A stretch of 64,000 nt of DNA from Oleomonas cavernae (GCF_003590945.1 NZ_QYUK01000011.1:958001-1022000), one strand, 5' to 3'; shown: positions 7,244 through 17,227, numbered from the stretch's first letter. A program made the numbers and translations. Notes: generated from the letters alone by a model not told the origin.

Positions 7244-10226
7244 TCAGGCCTCCTGATGGTTCGAGCGCGCCGGTCCCGGCGCCGCTGCCTTGAACATAGG
7301 TGCTGGCAGGATCGCCGACCAGGGTCGCAAACAGCGCTCGCACCGCCGGCTGGAGGCGGTCGAGCGTGGCCGTCAGGGCGGCGAAATCGGCAACGCCGGC
7401 TTGGCGCGCCAGCAGGGTCTTCAGCCTGTCCGATGCCTGGTCGGGGACGAACGGATCGCCGGCCGTCAGCCGCAACAGGGCCGAGAGGCCGGCGGCCAGG
7501 CGCAGCGCCTCGTCCAGCAGGCCGGCCTGCGCGGCATCGAGCCGGCCCTGCGCCAGGAGGCGCGCGATCATCGCGGCGGTTTCGGTCGGCAGCGGCGCCG
7601 GCTGCTTGGCGCTGGTCACCAGCATCAGGCTCTGCACGATGAACTCGATATCGACGAGGCCGCCGGGGCAGAGCTTCAAGTCCCAGCGATCGCGGGCCGG
7701 GCGGTCCTTGTCCATGCGCCCGCGCATCGCCGCGATGTCGCCCCGCACCCGGGCGGCGTCGCGCGGCAGGCGCTTGATTCGGTCGAGCAGGGCGGCGGCC
7801 TGGTCGGCGAAAGCCGCCCCGTCAGCGCCGACGACGCGCGCCCGGGTCAGGGCCAGATGCTCCCAGGTCCAGGCCTCGCCCTGGTAGTAGTCGCCGAACC
7901 CCTTCAGGGTCGAGACCAGCGGCCCCTTGCTGCCGGCAGGGCGCAGGGCCATGTCGACCTCATAGAGGCTGCCTTCGGCGGTGAGCGCCGACATGGCGGC
8001 GATCAGGCGCTGACCCAGCCGCGTGTAGTAGAGGCCGGGGGTGAGCGGTTTGGCGCCGTCCGAGCCCACGGTGCCGTCCGGCACCGAAAAGATGAACACC
8101 AGGTCGAGGTCGGAGGTGACGGTCAGTTCCCGGCCGCCCAGCTTGCCAAAGCCCAGCACGGCGAAACCGCCGCCGGGGATGCGGCCGTGCGCGGCCTGAA
8201 AGGCCTGCGACACCGTCGCCAGCAACCGCTCGATCACGCTATCGGCAATCAGGGTCAGGGCTTGGCCTGCGGCGGCGTGGTCGATCAGGCCGCGCAGCAA
8301 CTGGATGCCTACGGCAAAGCGCCGGTCGGCGGTCCAGCGGCGCACCGAATCGAGGACATCCTGATAATCGGTCACATCGCATAGCGCGGTATCCAGCTCG
8401 CGCCGCAACGGCTCGGGCCTGGTGATCGGGCGCAGCGCCTCGCCGCCCACCACGCTGTCGAGCAGGCCGGGCCGGCGGCTCAGCGTCTCGGCCAGCAGGG
8501 GCGCGCTGCCCATGATCTCGGCCAGCAGGTCGAGCAGGGCGCGGTTGGCATCGAGCAGCGAGAACAACTGCACCCCGGCCGGCAGGCGCGACAGGAACTG
8601 GTCCAGGCGGACCAGGGCGCTGTCGGGTTCGCCGGTCCGCGCCAGCGCTGCCATCAGCACCGGGGCGATGCCCTCGACCAGGACGCGGGCCCGTTCGTGG
8701 CGGAAGCAGCGATAGCGGCCGATCCGCCAGCCGGTGACGATCAAGGCGGCCTTGCCCGGTTCCTTGAACCCGGCCGCGGCCAGGCGTTCGGCCATGGCCG
8801 CCTCGTCCCGCGGCAGGCCAGGCGGGCGATCGGTGGGGTCGGCCGTGTCATCGGCGGCGAACAGGGCGGTGAAACGGCGCTGGATCGCCGCCAGGTGGCC
8901 CAGCAGGTCGGCGCGGAAGACGGTCGCATCGCCGTAACCCATGAAGCGCCCGATCTGGGCGACCGCTTCAGGCGCCTCGGGCAGCCGGTGCGTCTGTGCG
9001 TCCTCGACCATCTGCAGGCGATGTTCGAGGTGGCGCAGGAAGCAGTAGCCGGCGATGAGGGTGTCATGGTCGGCCGGCGGCAGGCGCCCGATCGCGGCCA
9101 GGTGGTCGAGCATGGCCAGGGTCGCCGGCTGGCGCAGGGCGGGGTCACGGCCGCCCGAGATCAACTGCTGGATCTGGACGAAGAATTCGACCTCGCGAAT
9201 GCCGCCCGGCCCCAGTTTCACGTCATGGCCTTCGACGCCGATGTCGCCATGGCCGTGGTGATCGCGGATTTTCTCCTTCATGCGCTGGATGTCGCGCACC
9301 GCGGCGAAATCGAGGTGCTTGCGCCACACGAAGGGCCGGATGCGCTGCAGGAAATCGTGGCCCGCCTCGATGTCGCCGGCCAGGGGCAGGGCCTTGATCA
9401 TCGCCGCCCGTTCCCAGTTCTGGCCCAGGCTCTGGTAGTAGTTTTCGGCGATGTCGGTCGACAGCGCGATCGGCATGGCACCCGGATCGGGGCGCAGCCG
9501 CAGGTCGACGCGGAAGACATAGCCGTCGGCGGTGCGCTCCTGGATGATCTTGACCAGGGTCTTGGTCAGACGGACGAAGAGCTCGGACGGCGTGCGCTTG
9601 CCGGTCGCCCGGATGACATCGTCGTCATAGAAGACGATCAGGTCGATATCGCTGGAATAGTTGAGCTCGCCCGCGCCGAGCTTGCCCATGGCCAGCACGA
9701 TGAGGCCGCAGCGGCTTTCCGGATCGGCCGCATCGGCCAGGGTCAACTCGCCCTTGGCCGCCGCCTCGCGCAGGACATGGGCCGTCGCCGCCCGCAGGGC
9801 GAGGCCGGCGAAATGGCTGAGCGCCCGGGTGGTCTGCAACAGGGGCCAGCCCGCGGTGAGGTCGCCCACCGCGGTCGCCAGGGCCACCTGCGCCTTGGCC
9901 TGGCGCAGCCGCCGCATCAGCGCATCGAGGGCCAGGCCGGCGGTCGCCGCGGGGGTCAGGCTGGGCCACAGCGCGTCGAGGAAGGCTGCGGGGCCCTGGG
10001 CAACGATCTGCGCAAGCGCCGCGGGGTCGCGCTGCGCCAGGGTCGACAGATAGGGGCTGTAGGCCGCGAAGATGGCCAGGACTGCCAGGATGTCGCCCTG
10101 CTCGCCCGCCGGCGCCGCCCCGCCCCGGGCGGCGTCGAAGCCTTCGATCACGCGCCGGACATCGGGATGGGCTTGGGCGGGCGGGCAGGGGGCTTTGCTG
10201 GGCAGGCCAAGGTTTACGCTGGTCAA
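7221..10226 (-). CDS. glnE: Bifunctional glutamine synthetase adenylyltransferase/adenylyl-removing enzyme
   Basis: A 1001-residue cytoplasmic enzyme controlling glutamine synthetase activity by adenylylation and deadenylylation in response to PII. Both nucleotidyltransferase domains are present with their metal-binding motifs: SSDIDLIVF near residue 190 (adenylyl-removing half) and TSDLDLVFIF near 704 (adenylylating half). The GLGQNWERAA-type segment is also characteristic. The start is a TTG at 10226 (MTSVNLG), with no better upstream codon before the promoter region. It heads a minus-strand operon with bcp and is divergent from the AsmA-like gene across a region with a large palindrome. 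Confidence 0.96.
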   Translation of the reverse strand: MTSVNLGLPSKAPCPPAQAHPDVRRVIEGFDAARGGAAPAGEQGDILAVLAIFAAYSPYLSTLAQRDPAALAQIVAQGPAAFLDALWPSLTPAATAGLALDALMRRLRQAKAQVALATAVGDLTAGWPLLQTTRALSHFAGLALRAATAHVLREAAAKGELTLADAADPESRCGLIVLAMGKLGAGELNYSSDIDLIVFYDDDVIRATGKRTPSELFVRLTKTLVKIIQERTADGYVFRVDLRLRPDPGAMPIALSTDIAENYYQSLGQNWERAAMIKALPLAGDIEAGHDFLQRIRPFVWRKHLDFAAVRDIQRMKEKIRDHHGHGDIGVEGHDVKLGPGGIREVEFFVQIQQLISGGRDPALRQPATLAMLDHLAAIGRLPPADHDTLIAGYCFLRHLEHRLQMVEDAQTHRLPEAPEAVAQIGRFMGYGDATVFRADLLGHLAAIQRRFTALFAADDTADPTDRPPGLPRDEAAMAERLAAAGFKEPGKAALIVTGWRIGRYRCFRHERARVLVEGIAPVLMAALARTGEPDSALVRLDQFLSRLPAGVQLFSLLDANRALLDLLAEIMGSAPLLAETLSRRPGLLDSVVGGEALRPITRPEPLRRELDTALCDVTDYQDVLDSVRRWTADRRFAVGIQLLRGLIDHAAAGQALTLIADSVIERLLATVSQAFQAAHGRIPGGGFAVLGFGKLGGRELTVTSDLDLVFIFSVPDGTVGSDGAKPLTPGLYYTRLGQRLIAAMSALTAEGSLYEVDMALRPAGSKGPLVSTLKGFGDYYQGEAWTWEHLALTRARVVGADGAAFADQAAALLDRIKRLPRDAARVRGDIAAMRGRMDKDRPARDRWDLKLCPGGLVDIEFIVQSLMLVTSAKQPAPLPTETAAMIARLLAQGRLDAAQAGLLDEALRLAAGLSALLRLTAGDPFVPDQASDRLKTLLARQAGVADFAALTATLDRLQPAVRALFATLVGDPASTYVQGSGAGTGALEPSGGLNDDAIAR

Positions 10227-10261
10227 GTTTTCTCGAGCCTGTTGGGGAACCTGAATTTTGT

Positions 10262-10304
10262 AGGTTTACCTTGACCGGGCAGATGGTCTGGTCAAGGTAA
10301 ACCT
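10262..10304. promoter_or_regulatory. 15-bp perfect inverted repeat between glnE and the AsmA-like gene
   Basis: AGGTTTACCTTGACC (10262-10276) is exactly repeated in reverse complement at 10290-10304, with a 13-base spacer. It lies between two divergent genes, so it cannot terminate either one and has no T-run. Each arm contains TTGACC, giving potential -35 elements on both strands. A related GGTTTACGCTGGTCAA sequence overlaps the glnE TTG start. A dyad operator or overlapping divergent promoters is the best reading. Confidence 0.55.
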
Positions 10305-10401
10305 GCTAGGGAGCGGTGACGCGCTGCGGCGCCACGCTGTCGTCGTCAATCAGCCGGGGTCGCGGAACAACAGGCGGTTTCTGGACGAGGTTTTCTCGAA
10401 A

Positions 10402-13400
10402 GTGGTACGGCGCGCTTCTCGGTTCACAGCCCATCTGTTCGGTGGTGCGCTCGCCGCGGTGATCATCGTGGTGCTGGCGATCGGCATCCGTTTGTCCATG
10501 GGGCCTATCTCCCTGGGCTTCCTGACCTCGATGATCGAGGACAGTTTCGCGGCCAATCCCGACGGCCTGAAGCTCACCGTTGCCGACACTGTCCTGACCT
10601 GGAGCGGGATCAACCACGACGTCACCTTGCAGATCGTCGGGCTCGAATTGCGCGACCGGGACCAGCGGCTGATGGCCAAGCTGCCCAGCGCCGATATCGA
10701 CCTGTCGGTCAAGGCGCTGTTGACCGGCACCCTGGCGCCGACAGCGGTTGCCCTGGTGGCGCCCGAGATCTCCATTCGCCGTGCCGCCGACGGCACGGTC
10801 GAACTGGGCCTGGGCGGGGCGGTCGCGGCCGAAAACCGGCCCGACGACGGCCGCTCGCCGGTCAGCGAGCTCATCGCCCTGCTGCGGCGGGGGCCCGGCA
10901 ACAGCGAATCCCTGCGGCACCTCGCAACCTTGTCGGTCGTGCGGGCTCACCTGCTGATCGAGGACGAGGTCACGCTGAAATCATGGATCGCGTCCGATGC
11001 CAGTTTCGAGCTGATGCGCGGCCTGGATGGCGCGGTCGCGCTGCGTGCCGACGTCGCCCTGTCCAGCGGCGGCGAGCAGGTCAGCCTGCACATTGCCGGC
11101 GCGGTGCCGGCCCAGGCGACTCAGGATGTGACCCTGGCGCTGAATTTCGCCGGCCTGGTGCCGGCGCTGTTCGATTCCGGCGGCGAGATCATCGGCCCGG
11201 CGGGCGGCATCGTCATGCCCCTGAGCGGTCAGGTCGCCCTGGCCGTCGACAACCGGGGCGAGCCCAGGACCCTGTCGTTCGACGTGCGTGGCGGTGCCGG
11301 CGGCATCAACCTGCCCGAGCTGTTTCCCGAGGGGCTGACCCTCGACAGCATCGGCCTCAAAGGCTCTTTCGACATGACCGCCAGTGTCCTGCGCTTTGAT
11401 GCGCTACAGGCGCGCCGCGGCGAATTCTCTGTCGATGCCGCCGGTACGATCACCATCGCGCAGGCCGGCCTGGGGCTGGACCTGACGATCAGGATGCCCA
11501 AGGCCCCCATCGACGAGCTGGGTGCCCTGTGGCCGGTGAAACTGTCGGTGAACGGGCGGCGCTGGGTGATGCAGAACATCCGCGGCGGCCATATCACCAA
11601 TGGCGTGTTCCGCTTGAAGGCGCCGCCCGGCGCCCTGGACCGGAGCGAACCGCCCGGCGACATTTTCGCGGGCGACTTCGATCTTGCCGATACCTCGGTC
11701 AACTACCTGAACGGCCTGCCGCCGGTCGCCCACATCGAGGGCAAGGCGCACATGACCGTCGATGCGATCGATGTGGCCTTCGAGGCGGGCAAGGTCGACA
11801 TGGGCGCCTCGGGTATCGTGACGCTGGAGGGCGGCACGGCACGGGTTACCGATTTCAACAAGCAGGACCAGACCGGCGACATCAGCTTCACCGCCAGCGG
11901 CCCGGCCCGCGCGGCGCTGGCGCTGGTCGACCGGCCGCCGCTCGGCTATGCCGGCAAGATGGGCATCGATCCGTCGCGGGTCAGCGGCAACCAGGCGACC
12001 AAGGCGCGGTTCGTCCTGCCCCTGGTGGCCGACCTCGACCTCGACAACCTCAATTTCACGACCTCGAGCCACCTGACGAACCTGGGCATCGACAAGGTGG
12101 TGGGGCCGCTGTCGATGACGGCCGGCGATATCACCATCAGCGTCGACCAGACCAAGGCGGTCGGCGAGGGCAAGGCCATGCTGGGGCCGACCGCGGTGGC
12201 GCTGTCCTGGAGCGAGAGCTTCACGGTGGCCCCCGGCGGGGTGACGACGCGGCTTTCCGCCTCGGGCCTGGTGGACGAGAAACTGCGCGAGCAACTGGGC
12301 ATGCCGGCCGACCGGCACCTGACCGGCCCGCTCGATACCACGGTCACGCTGGAAGGGCGGGGGCAGAGCATCGGCGCGATCACCGTGGCCATGAAGCTGG
12401 ATCAGGCGGCGATCGACGTGCCGGAACTGGGCTGGTCCAAGAAGGCGGCCGTGCCGGGCACGCTGTCGTTCCGCGTCCAGATGGCGGCGCAGCGCTACAA
12501 GATCGATGCCCTGCAATTCAAGGCGCCCGCACTCGATATTGCCGGCGGCACCGGCGAGTTGACGCGCGATGGCGCCCTGCTGCGCCTTGCCGTGAACCGG
12601 GCGCGATTCGGGCGGACGGACCTCAGCTTCGATATCTCGCGCCCGGCAGCGGACCAGCGCTTCCAGGCCAAGCTGCGCGGTGCGGTGCTCGACCTGTCGG
12701 AATATCTGGCGCGGGCGGCACCCGAGCGCCTGCCTGAAGCCGACCGCCCCGATCCGGCCAAGCCCGACAGCCTGCCGGACTTCGATTTCGACATCGCGAT
12801 CGATCGCATCCTGCTCGACGATGCGGCTTCGCTGTCGGCCTTCAAGTCCAACGGCAGTCATTTCGGCGGGCTTTGGCGTTCGGCCGTGGCCCACGGGACG
12901 CTCGGCGCCAATGCGACGTTCAACCTGACCCTGGCGCCCGCCGCCGGTTACCGCGAGTTCCGCATCACCTCGGGCGAGGCCGGCACCTGGACGCGGCTGC
13001 TGGGCATCTACAGCGATATCGAGGGCGGCTCGCTGAGCCTGGTCGCCCGGATCGACGATACCAAGCCCAACCGGCCGCTGACCGCCGATCTCGATATCCG
13101 CGATTTCAAGCTGGTGCGCACGCCCACCCTGGCACGGATACTCACCCTGGCCTCGCTGACCGGCATCGCCGAAGCGGTGGGCGGCGAGGGCATCAGCTTC
13201 GAGGCGCTGAAGGCGAGGGTGCACATGGAAAGTGACGTCATGCGCATCGAGAAGGCCCGCGCCTATGGCACCTCCATCGGCATGACCCTGGCCGGCACCT
13301 ATGACACCTGGGGTCGCTCGATCAGCGTCGGCGGCACCATCGTGCCGTCCTACGGCCTCAACCGCTTCCTGGGCGCCATCCCGCTGGTGGGCGATATCCT

Positions 13401-13620
13401 GACGGGCGGCGAGGGCGGCGGCCTGTTCGCCTTCAACTACAGCGTGGTCGGCGCGATCGAAAACCCGGACGTGAACGTCAACGCCCTCTCGGCCCTGGCG
13501 CCCGGCATCCTGCGCGACATCGTCTCGGCGGTCGACGGCAGCAATTCGGCCGCCGACGCCGCGGCCCCGCCGATCATCGAGGTCCCGCAAAAGCGCCAGG
13601 CCCCACCGCCGGCGAAGTAA
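10402..13620 (+). CDS. Large AsmA/YhdP-like (DUF3971) envelope protein
   Basis: A 1072-residue protein with one N-terminal membrane helix (about residues 10-32, GGALAAVIIVVLAIGI) and a very long beta-rich periplasmic region of repeating groove type. The C-terminal ~250 residues are AsmA-like (SLTGIAEAVGGEGISFEALKA, GSISVGGTIVPSYGLN-like end). Members of this family (YhdP, TamB, AsmA) are thought to form hydrophobic bridges carrying phospholipid to the outer membrane; that role is inferred here. The GTG start at 10402 is used. Divergent from glnE; no partner gene adjoins it downstream. Confidence 0.85.
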   Translation: MVRRASRFTAHLFGGALAAVIIVVLAIGIRLSMGPISLGFLTSMIEDSFAANPDGLKLTVADTVLTWSGINHDVTLQIVGLELRDRDQRLMAKLPSADIDLSVKALLTGTLAPTAVALVAPEISIRRAADGTVELGLGGAVAAENRPDDGRSPVSELIALLRRGPGNSESLRHLATLSVVRAHLLIEDEVTLKSWIASDASFELMRGLDGAVALRADVALSSGGEQVSLHIAGAVPAQATQDVTLALNFAGLVPALFDSGGEIIGPAGGIVMPLSGQVALAVDNRGEPRTLSFDVRGGAGGINLPELFPEGLTLDSIGLKGSFDMTASVLRFDALQARRGEFSVDAAGTITIAQAGLGLDLTIRMPKAPIDELGALWPVKLSVNGRRWVMQNIRGGHITNGVFRLKAPPGALDRSEPPGDIFAGDFDLADTSVNYLNGLPPVAHIEGKAHMTVDAIDVAFEAGKVDMGASGIVTLEGGTARVTDFNKQDQTGDISFTASGPARAALALVDRPPLGYAGKMGIDPSRVSGNQATKARFVLPLVADLDLDNLNFTTSSHLTNLGIDKVVGPLSMTAGDITISVDQTKAVGEGKAMLGPTAVALSWSESFTVAPGGVTTRLSASGLVDEKLREQLGMPADRHLTGPLDTTVTLEGRGQSIGAITVAMKLDQAAIDVPELGWSKKAAVPGTLSFRVQMAAQRYKIDALQFKAPALDIAGGTGELTRDGALLRLAVNRARFGRTDLSFDISRPAADQRFQAKLRGAVLDLSEYLARAAPERLPEADRPDPAKPDSLPDFDFDIAIDRILLDDAASLSAFKSNGSHFGGLWRSAVAHGTLGANATFNLTLAPAAGYREFRITSGEAGTWTRLLGIYSDIEGGSLSLVARIDDTKPNRPLTADLDIRDFKLVRTPTLARILTLASLTGIAEAVGGEGISFEALKARVHMESDVMRIEKARAYGTSIGMTLAGTYDTWGRSISVGGTIVPSYGLNRFLGAIPLVGDILTGGEGGGLFAFNYSVVGAIENPDVNVNALSALAPGILRDIVSAVDGSNSAADAAAPPIIEVPQKRQAPPPAK

Positions 13621-13640
13621 GGGTGCCTCGGGGCGACGCC

Positions 13641-13755
13641 GTGCGTCCTTCGAGACGGGCGCTTCGCGCCCTCCTCAGGATGAGGCAAGTCTTTATACCA
13701 AAAAGATTTTCCTCATCCTGAGGAGCCGCCGAAGGTGGCGTCTCGAAGGACGCAC
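13641..13755. repeat. Inverted pair of a CCTCATCCTGAGGAG-type intergenic repeat
   Basis: Two near-identical ~45-bp copies face each other: 13641-13685 and, reversed, 13711-13755, separated by an AT-rich 25-bp spacer. Each carries CTCATCCTGAGGAG and TCTCGAAGGACGCA segments. This family of palindromic intergenic elements is widespread in Alphaproteobacteria. It lies between converging genes, so the transcript could fold into a long hairpin that acts as a terminator for both. Confidence 0.85.
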
Positions 13756-13770
13756 CGCGTTGCCGTGAGA

Positions 13771-14361
13771 TCATTCGTTCGTCGACGGCGCCTCGCCGTC
13801 CAGAAACGCCTGGCCGCGTGGCGACAGCCGGTAGCCGACGGCATGGGCGGTGATCAGGCCCAGGTCTTTCAGCTTGCGCACCCGGCGCTTGAAGTCGTCC
13901 TTCTCCATCCCGACCCGGGCCGCCAGCGTGATCGCGGCCACTTCCGGCTGCGCGCCGATCAGGGCGAGACAGGCCCTGGTCCATGGCTCGCCGCCGCCGG
14001 CCCGGTCGTGGCGATCCAGGCGCCGGCGCAGGGCGTGACGCTCGTCGTCGCTGATCTCGCCGGCCTGGGCCAGGGCATGGCGCGGGTCCGGACCCGCGAG
14101 GTGCAGGTGGACGCGGTAGAGCGGCAGGGGGCCGTCGCCCAGCGACCCGAGCAGGGCCTGAAGGCTGACATAGCCGGCTTGCCGGGCTTCTTCCTCGGTG
14201 ACGGCGGACGGTTCGACAATGTCGACCGACTCGATGGCGAGGGTGCCGATGGCGCTTTTCATCGTTCTGCCCGCGCTCACCGACGGGCGTTGCCAGCGCC
14301 GGAACACCAGGCTGATCCGGCCGCCGGCGATGGCATCGAGGATTTTTTGTTTCAGCAGCAT
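13771..14361 (-). CDS. ASCH/PUA-like domain protein with C-terminal winged-helix-like region
   Basis: A 196-residue cytoplasmic protein. The first ~65 residues (LLKQKILDAIAGGRISLVFRR...) resemble ASCH-type PUA-like domains, a nucleic-acid-binding fold. The last ~70 residues (VAAITLAARVGMEKDDFKRRV then LKDLGLI) look like a helix-turn-helix/winged helix followed by a basic linker. Similar proteins occur in other Alphaproteobacteria as uncharacterised ORFs. The ATG 14361 start (MLLKQKI) removes a doubtful 13-residue extension. An RNA- or DNA-binding role is likely but the target is unknown. Confidence 0.65.
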   Translation of the reverse strand: MLLKQKILDAIAGGRISLVFRRWQRPSVSAGRTMKSAIGTLAIESVDIVEPSAVTEEEARQAGYVSLQALLGSLGDGPLPLYRVHLHLAGPDPRHALAQAGEISDDERHALRRRLDRHDRAGGGEPWTRACLALIGAQPEVAAITLAARVGMEKDDFKRRVRKLKDLGLITAHAVGYRLSPRGQAFLDGEAPSTNE

Positions 14362-14469
14362 GTCCAATACTCGTGTCCCAGGCGTTGACCGCGGGGCCAT
14401 TCGTCCGGACTATAGTCGCGGCTGCGGGACGGGGTGTTGCTTTTCGTGGGTTTACGTCGGGAGCGGCCG

Positions 14470-15582
14470 ATGGCGCGGGTTGATATCGATACTGTTGCAA
14501 ACGCCGTCGCCGGCCTTTACGAGGCGGCCTACGACCCGTCGGCATGGCCGGCAACGATCGAGGCGCTGTGCGGCCTGTTTGGCGGCTCGAAGGCCTGCCT
14601 GTGCCGGCAGGGGCCGAATCTCCAGGCCTCGGACGTGATCAGCACCGCGGCGGATCCGGCCTATGCGATCAGTTTCATCGATGAATATGCCTATCAGCCC
14701 AATCCGCTGATGAACGTCTTCGAGACCGTGCCCGTGGGGCTGGTCTACAGCGATCACGCGATGGTGGGCCGTGAGACCCTGCGACGGTCCAAGTTCTGGA
14801 CCGAATGGATGGCGCCCCAGGACATGTACGGCGGCCTGGCGGTCAAGCTGCTGCGCTCGGGCGCCTCGTCGTGGTTCTTCGATGTTCAGCGCGGCCGCAA
14901 CCAGGAGAGTTTCGACCGGCGCGATGCCGATCTGCTCGAGCGGATCCTGCCCCATCTCCAGCGGGCCGCGGAAATAAGCTGGAAATCCAGGACCAGCAAG
15001 CTGCTGGCCTCGGCCTTCGCGCAACTGCCGTTCGCGGTGATCCTGGTCGACGGCCACCAGCAGATTGCCGGCATGAACGAGGCCGCCGATGCCGTCCTCG
15101 CCCGGGGCGACCTCAGCGCCCGCAACGGCCGCTTAGGGACCCGCGACCTGGCGACGACCAGGGCGCTGCACCAGCTTGTCATTGCTGCCAGCAAGAGCGC
15201 GGACGGGGTGCCGGGGGTGGGCGGCGAACTGCTGATCGCCGGCGCCGCCGGGCGCTCGCCGCTGGCCCTCTCGGTTGCGCCCTTGCGCGACGTGCAGGCC
15301 GAAGGCCTGCCGATGGGGGGACTCGCCGCGGTCTTCATCCGCGAACTGGGCCACCGCGACCGGCCCGATTTCGGCCCCAGGCTTCAGGCCCTGTTCGGCC
15401 TGACCCGCAAGGAAGCCGAAGTCGCCACGGCGCTGGTGGCCGGCTGCTCGCTGAAGGAAGCGGCTGCGGGCAGTGGTATCGGCATCACCACCGCCCGCAC
15501 CCACATCGCCAGCATGCTGCGCAAGACCCACACCGCCGGCCAGGTCCAGCTCGTGGCCCTGCTCACCCGGGCCATGAGCTAG
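14470..15582 (+). CDS. LuxR-family helix-turn-helix transcriptional regulator
   Basis: A 370-residue protein. The C-terminal ~65 residues are a LuxR/GerE DNA-binding domain (LFGLTRKEAEVATALVAGCS, then GIGITTARTHIASMLRKTHT). The N-terminal part (AYDPSAWPATIEALC, then FDRRDADLLERILPHLQRAAEI) and a PAS-like middle (AVILVDGHQQIAGMNEAADAVL) match a common family of orphan alphaproteobacterial LuxR regulators without an autoinducer synthase. No luxI is in the window. The ATG at 14470 has a GGGAG ribosome site eight bases upstream. The ligand and targets are unknown. Confidence 0.88.
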   Translation: MARVDIDTVANAVAGLYEAAYDPSAWPATIEALCGLFGGSKACLCRQGPNLQASDVISTAADPAYAISFIDEYAYQPNPLMNVFETVPVGLVYSDHAMVGRETLRRSKFWTEWMAPQDMYGGLAVKLLRSGASSWFFDVQRGRNQESFDRRDADLLERILPHLQRAAEISWKSRTSKLLASAFAQLPFAVILVDGHQQIAGMNEAADAVLARGDLSARNGRLGTRDLATTRALHQLVIAASKSADGVPGVGGELLIAGAAGRSPLALSVAPLRDVQAEGLPMGGLAAVFIRELGHRDRPDFGPRLQALFGLTRKEAEVATALVAGCSLKEAAAGSGIGITTARTHIASMLRKTHTAGQVQLVALLTRAMS

Positions 15583-15613
15583 CGGCTTTCGCTGTTGAAA
15601 TACCCACCCCGAT

Positions 15614-15732
15614 CGTCATCCCGGCGAAGGCCGGGATCCATTGGCGTGACGCGCGGGATCTTCGTCACTGCGTGCCAATCGCGATCCCGATTTCCCTCGG
15701 CATGGATCCCGGCCTTCGCCGGGATAACGAGA
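15614..15732. repeat. Inverted pair of GTCATCCCGGCGAAGG-type intergenic repeat
   Basis: Copy one (about 15614-15648) reads GTCATCCCGGCGAAGGCCGG onward. Copy two, reversed, lies at about 15701-15732 and ends CGCCGGGATAACGA. The pair sits between the LuxR gene and thrC in same-strand orientation, so it may terminate the former. The same family recurs at 62616-62695. Confidence 0.85.
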
Positions 15733-15817
15733 TGGAAAGGACGGGCGGACAAGCTTGGTTGAAGCCGGCGGGCGTCGGGGCTAGTCTCCGCCGCGGCTTG
15801 TCAGGCTCAAGGATCTC

Positions 15818-17209
15818 GTGTTGCGCTATGTTTCCACCCGCGGGGCGGCTCCCGTGCTCGACTTCGAAGGGGCGCTGCTGGCGGGGCTGGCCCGTGACGG
15901 CGGGCTTTACGTGCCGGAATCCTGGCCCGAAATCGGCCATCGGCTGACCTTCTGGCGCGGCCTGTCCTATCAGTCCCTGGCCTTCGAGATGCTGGCCCCC
16001 TTCGTGGGCGAGGCGCTGCCGGCCCCGGCCCTGGGCGACCTGATCGATGGCGCCTACGGCAGTTTCGGCCACAAGGCGGTGTGCCCGCTGGTCCAGCTCG
16101 GCCCGAACGATTTCCTGATGGAGCTGTTCCACGGGCCGACCCTGGCCTTCAAGGACGTGGCGATGCAGCTCCTGGGCCGGCTGTTCAACACCATCCTGAC
16201 CCGGCGGGGCGAGAGCGTGACGGTCCTGGGCGCGACCTCGGGCGATACCGGTTCGGCCGCGATCGAGGCCTTGAAGGGCCTGCCGGCGGTGACCGTGGTC
16301 ATGCTGCACCCCAAGGGCCGGGTGTCCGAAGTCCAGCGCCGCCAGATGACCACAGTGATGGATGGCAACATCCATAACGTCGCCGTCGAGGGCACCTTCG
16401 ACGATTGCCAGGCCCTGGTGAAGACCCTGTTCAACCGCCTGGAATTCCGTGACAAGGCCCGGCTTTCGGCGGTGAATTCGATCAACTGGGCCCGCATCGT
16501 CGCCCAGACGGTCTATTACGTTTATGCGAGCCTCGCCCTGGGCGGCCCCGACCGGCCTATTTCGTTCGCCGTGCCCACGGGCAATTTCGGCGATGTCTAT
16601 GCGGGCTACGCCGCGGCCAAGATGGGCCTGCCGGTCGAGAAGCTGGTCGTCGCCACCAATCGCAACGACATCCTGGCCCGGGCGCTCAACACCGGCGACT
16701 ATTCGACCGGCACGGTGCAGCCGACCATCAGCCCGTCCATGGATATCCAGGTGGCGAGCAACTTCGAACGCCTGCTGTTCGATCTCCACGGCCGCGACGG
16801 CACCGCCGTCGCCCGGGCCATGGACGGTTTCCAGGCGACGGGCAGGCTGACCATCGCACCCGATGCGCTCGATCAGGCGCGACGCCTGTTCAGGGCGGTC
16901 AAGGTCGACGAGGAGACGACGCGCGAGACGATCGGGCGGACCAAGGCCGAAACCGGGCTGATCGTCGATCCCCATACCGCGGTCGCCCTGGCGGGGGCGG
17001 CGCAGGCGCGGGGCGACATCGGCGTGCCCATGGTGACCCTGGCGACCGCCCATCCGGCCAAGTTCCCGACCGCGGTCGAGGCGGCGACGGGGGTGCTTCC
17101 CGCGCTGCCGCCCCGCATGGCCGACCTCTATCAACGCGATGAGAGATATGCTGTGCTGCCCAATGACGCCGACGCCCTGCAATCCCATATATCGGGCATC
17201 ATCGGTTGA
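15818..17209 (+). CDS. thrC: Threonine synthase
   Basis: A 463-residue PLP enzyme converting O-phosphohomoserine to threonine, the last step of threonine synthesis. The PLP lysine is in LAFKDVAM (Lys112), and the phosphate-binding ATSGDTGSAA motif follows. The full-length family architecture is present, including the C-terminal FPTAVEAATG segment. The GTG start at 15818 follows an AAGGA ribosome site. It precedes the M16 peptidase gene by 18 bp, a conserved alphaproteobacterial pairing. Confidence 0.97.
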   Translation: MLRYVSTRGAAPVLDFEGALLAGLARDGGLYVPESWPEIGHRLTFWRGLSYQSLAFEMLAPFVGEALPAPALGDLIDGAYGSFGHKAVCPLVQLGPNDFLMELFHGPTLAFKDVAMQLLGRLFNTILTRRGESVTVLGATSGDTGSAAIEALKGLPAVTVVMLHPKGRVSEVQRRQMTTVMDGNIHNVAVEGTFDDCQALVKTLFNRLEFRDKARLSAVNSINWARIVAQTVYYVYASLALGGPDRPISFAVPTGNFGDVYAGYAAAKMGLPVEKLVVATNRNDILARALNTGDYSTGTVQPTISPSMDIQVASNFERLLFDLHGRDGTAVARAMDGFQATGRLTIAPDALDQARRLFRAVKVDEETTRETIGRTKAETGLIVDPHTAVALAGAAQARGDIGVPMVTLATAHPAKFPTAVEAATGVLPALPPRMADLYQRDERYAVLPNDADALQSHISGIIG

Positions 17210-17227
17210 GGCGGATTTGGAACAGGC

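Noticed and set aside
8697-10274. Plus-strand open frame of 525 codons
   Set aside because: Antisense to glnE, which has both catalytic motifs.
11404-13590. Minus-strand open frame of 728 codons
   Set aside because: Antisense to the AsmA-like gene, with no recognisable domain and antisense-type composition.
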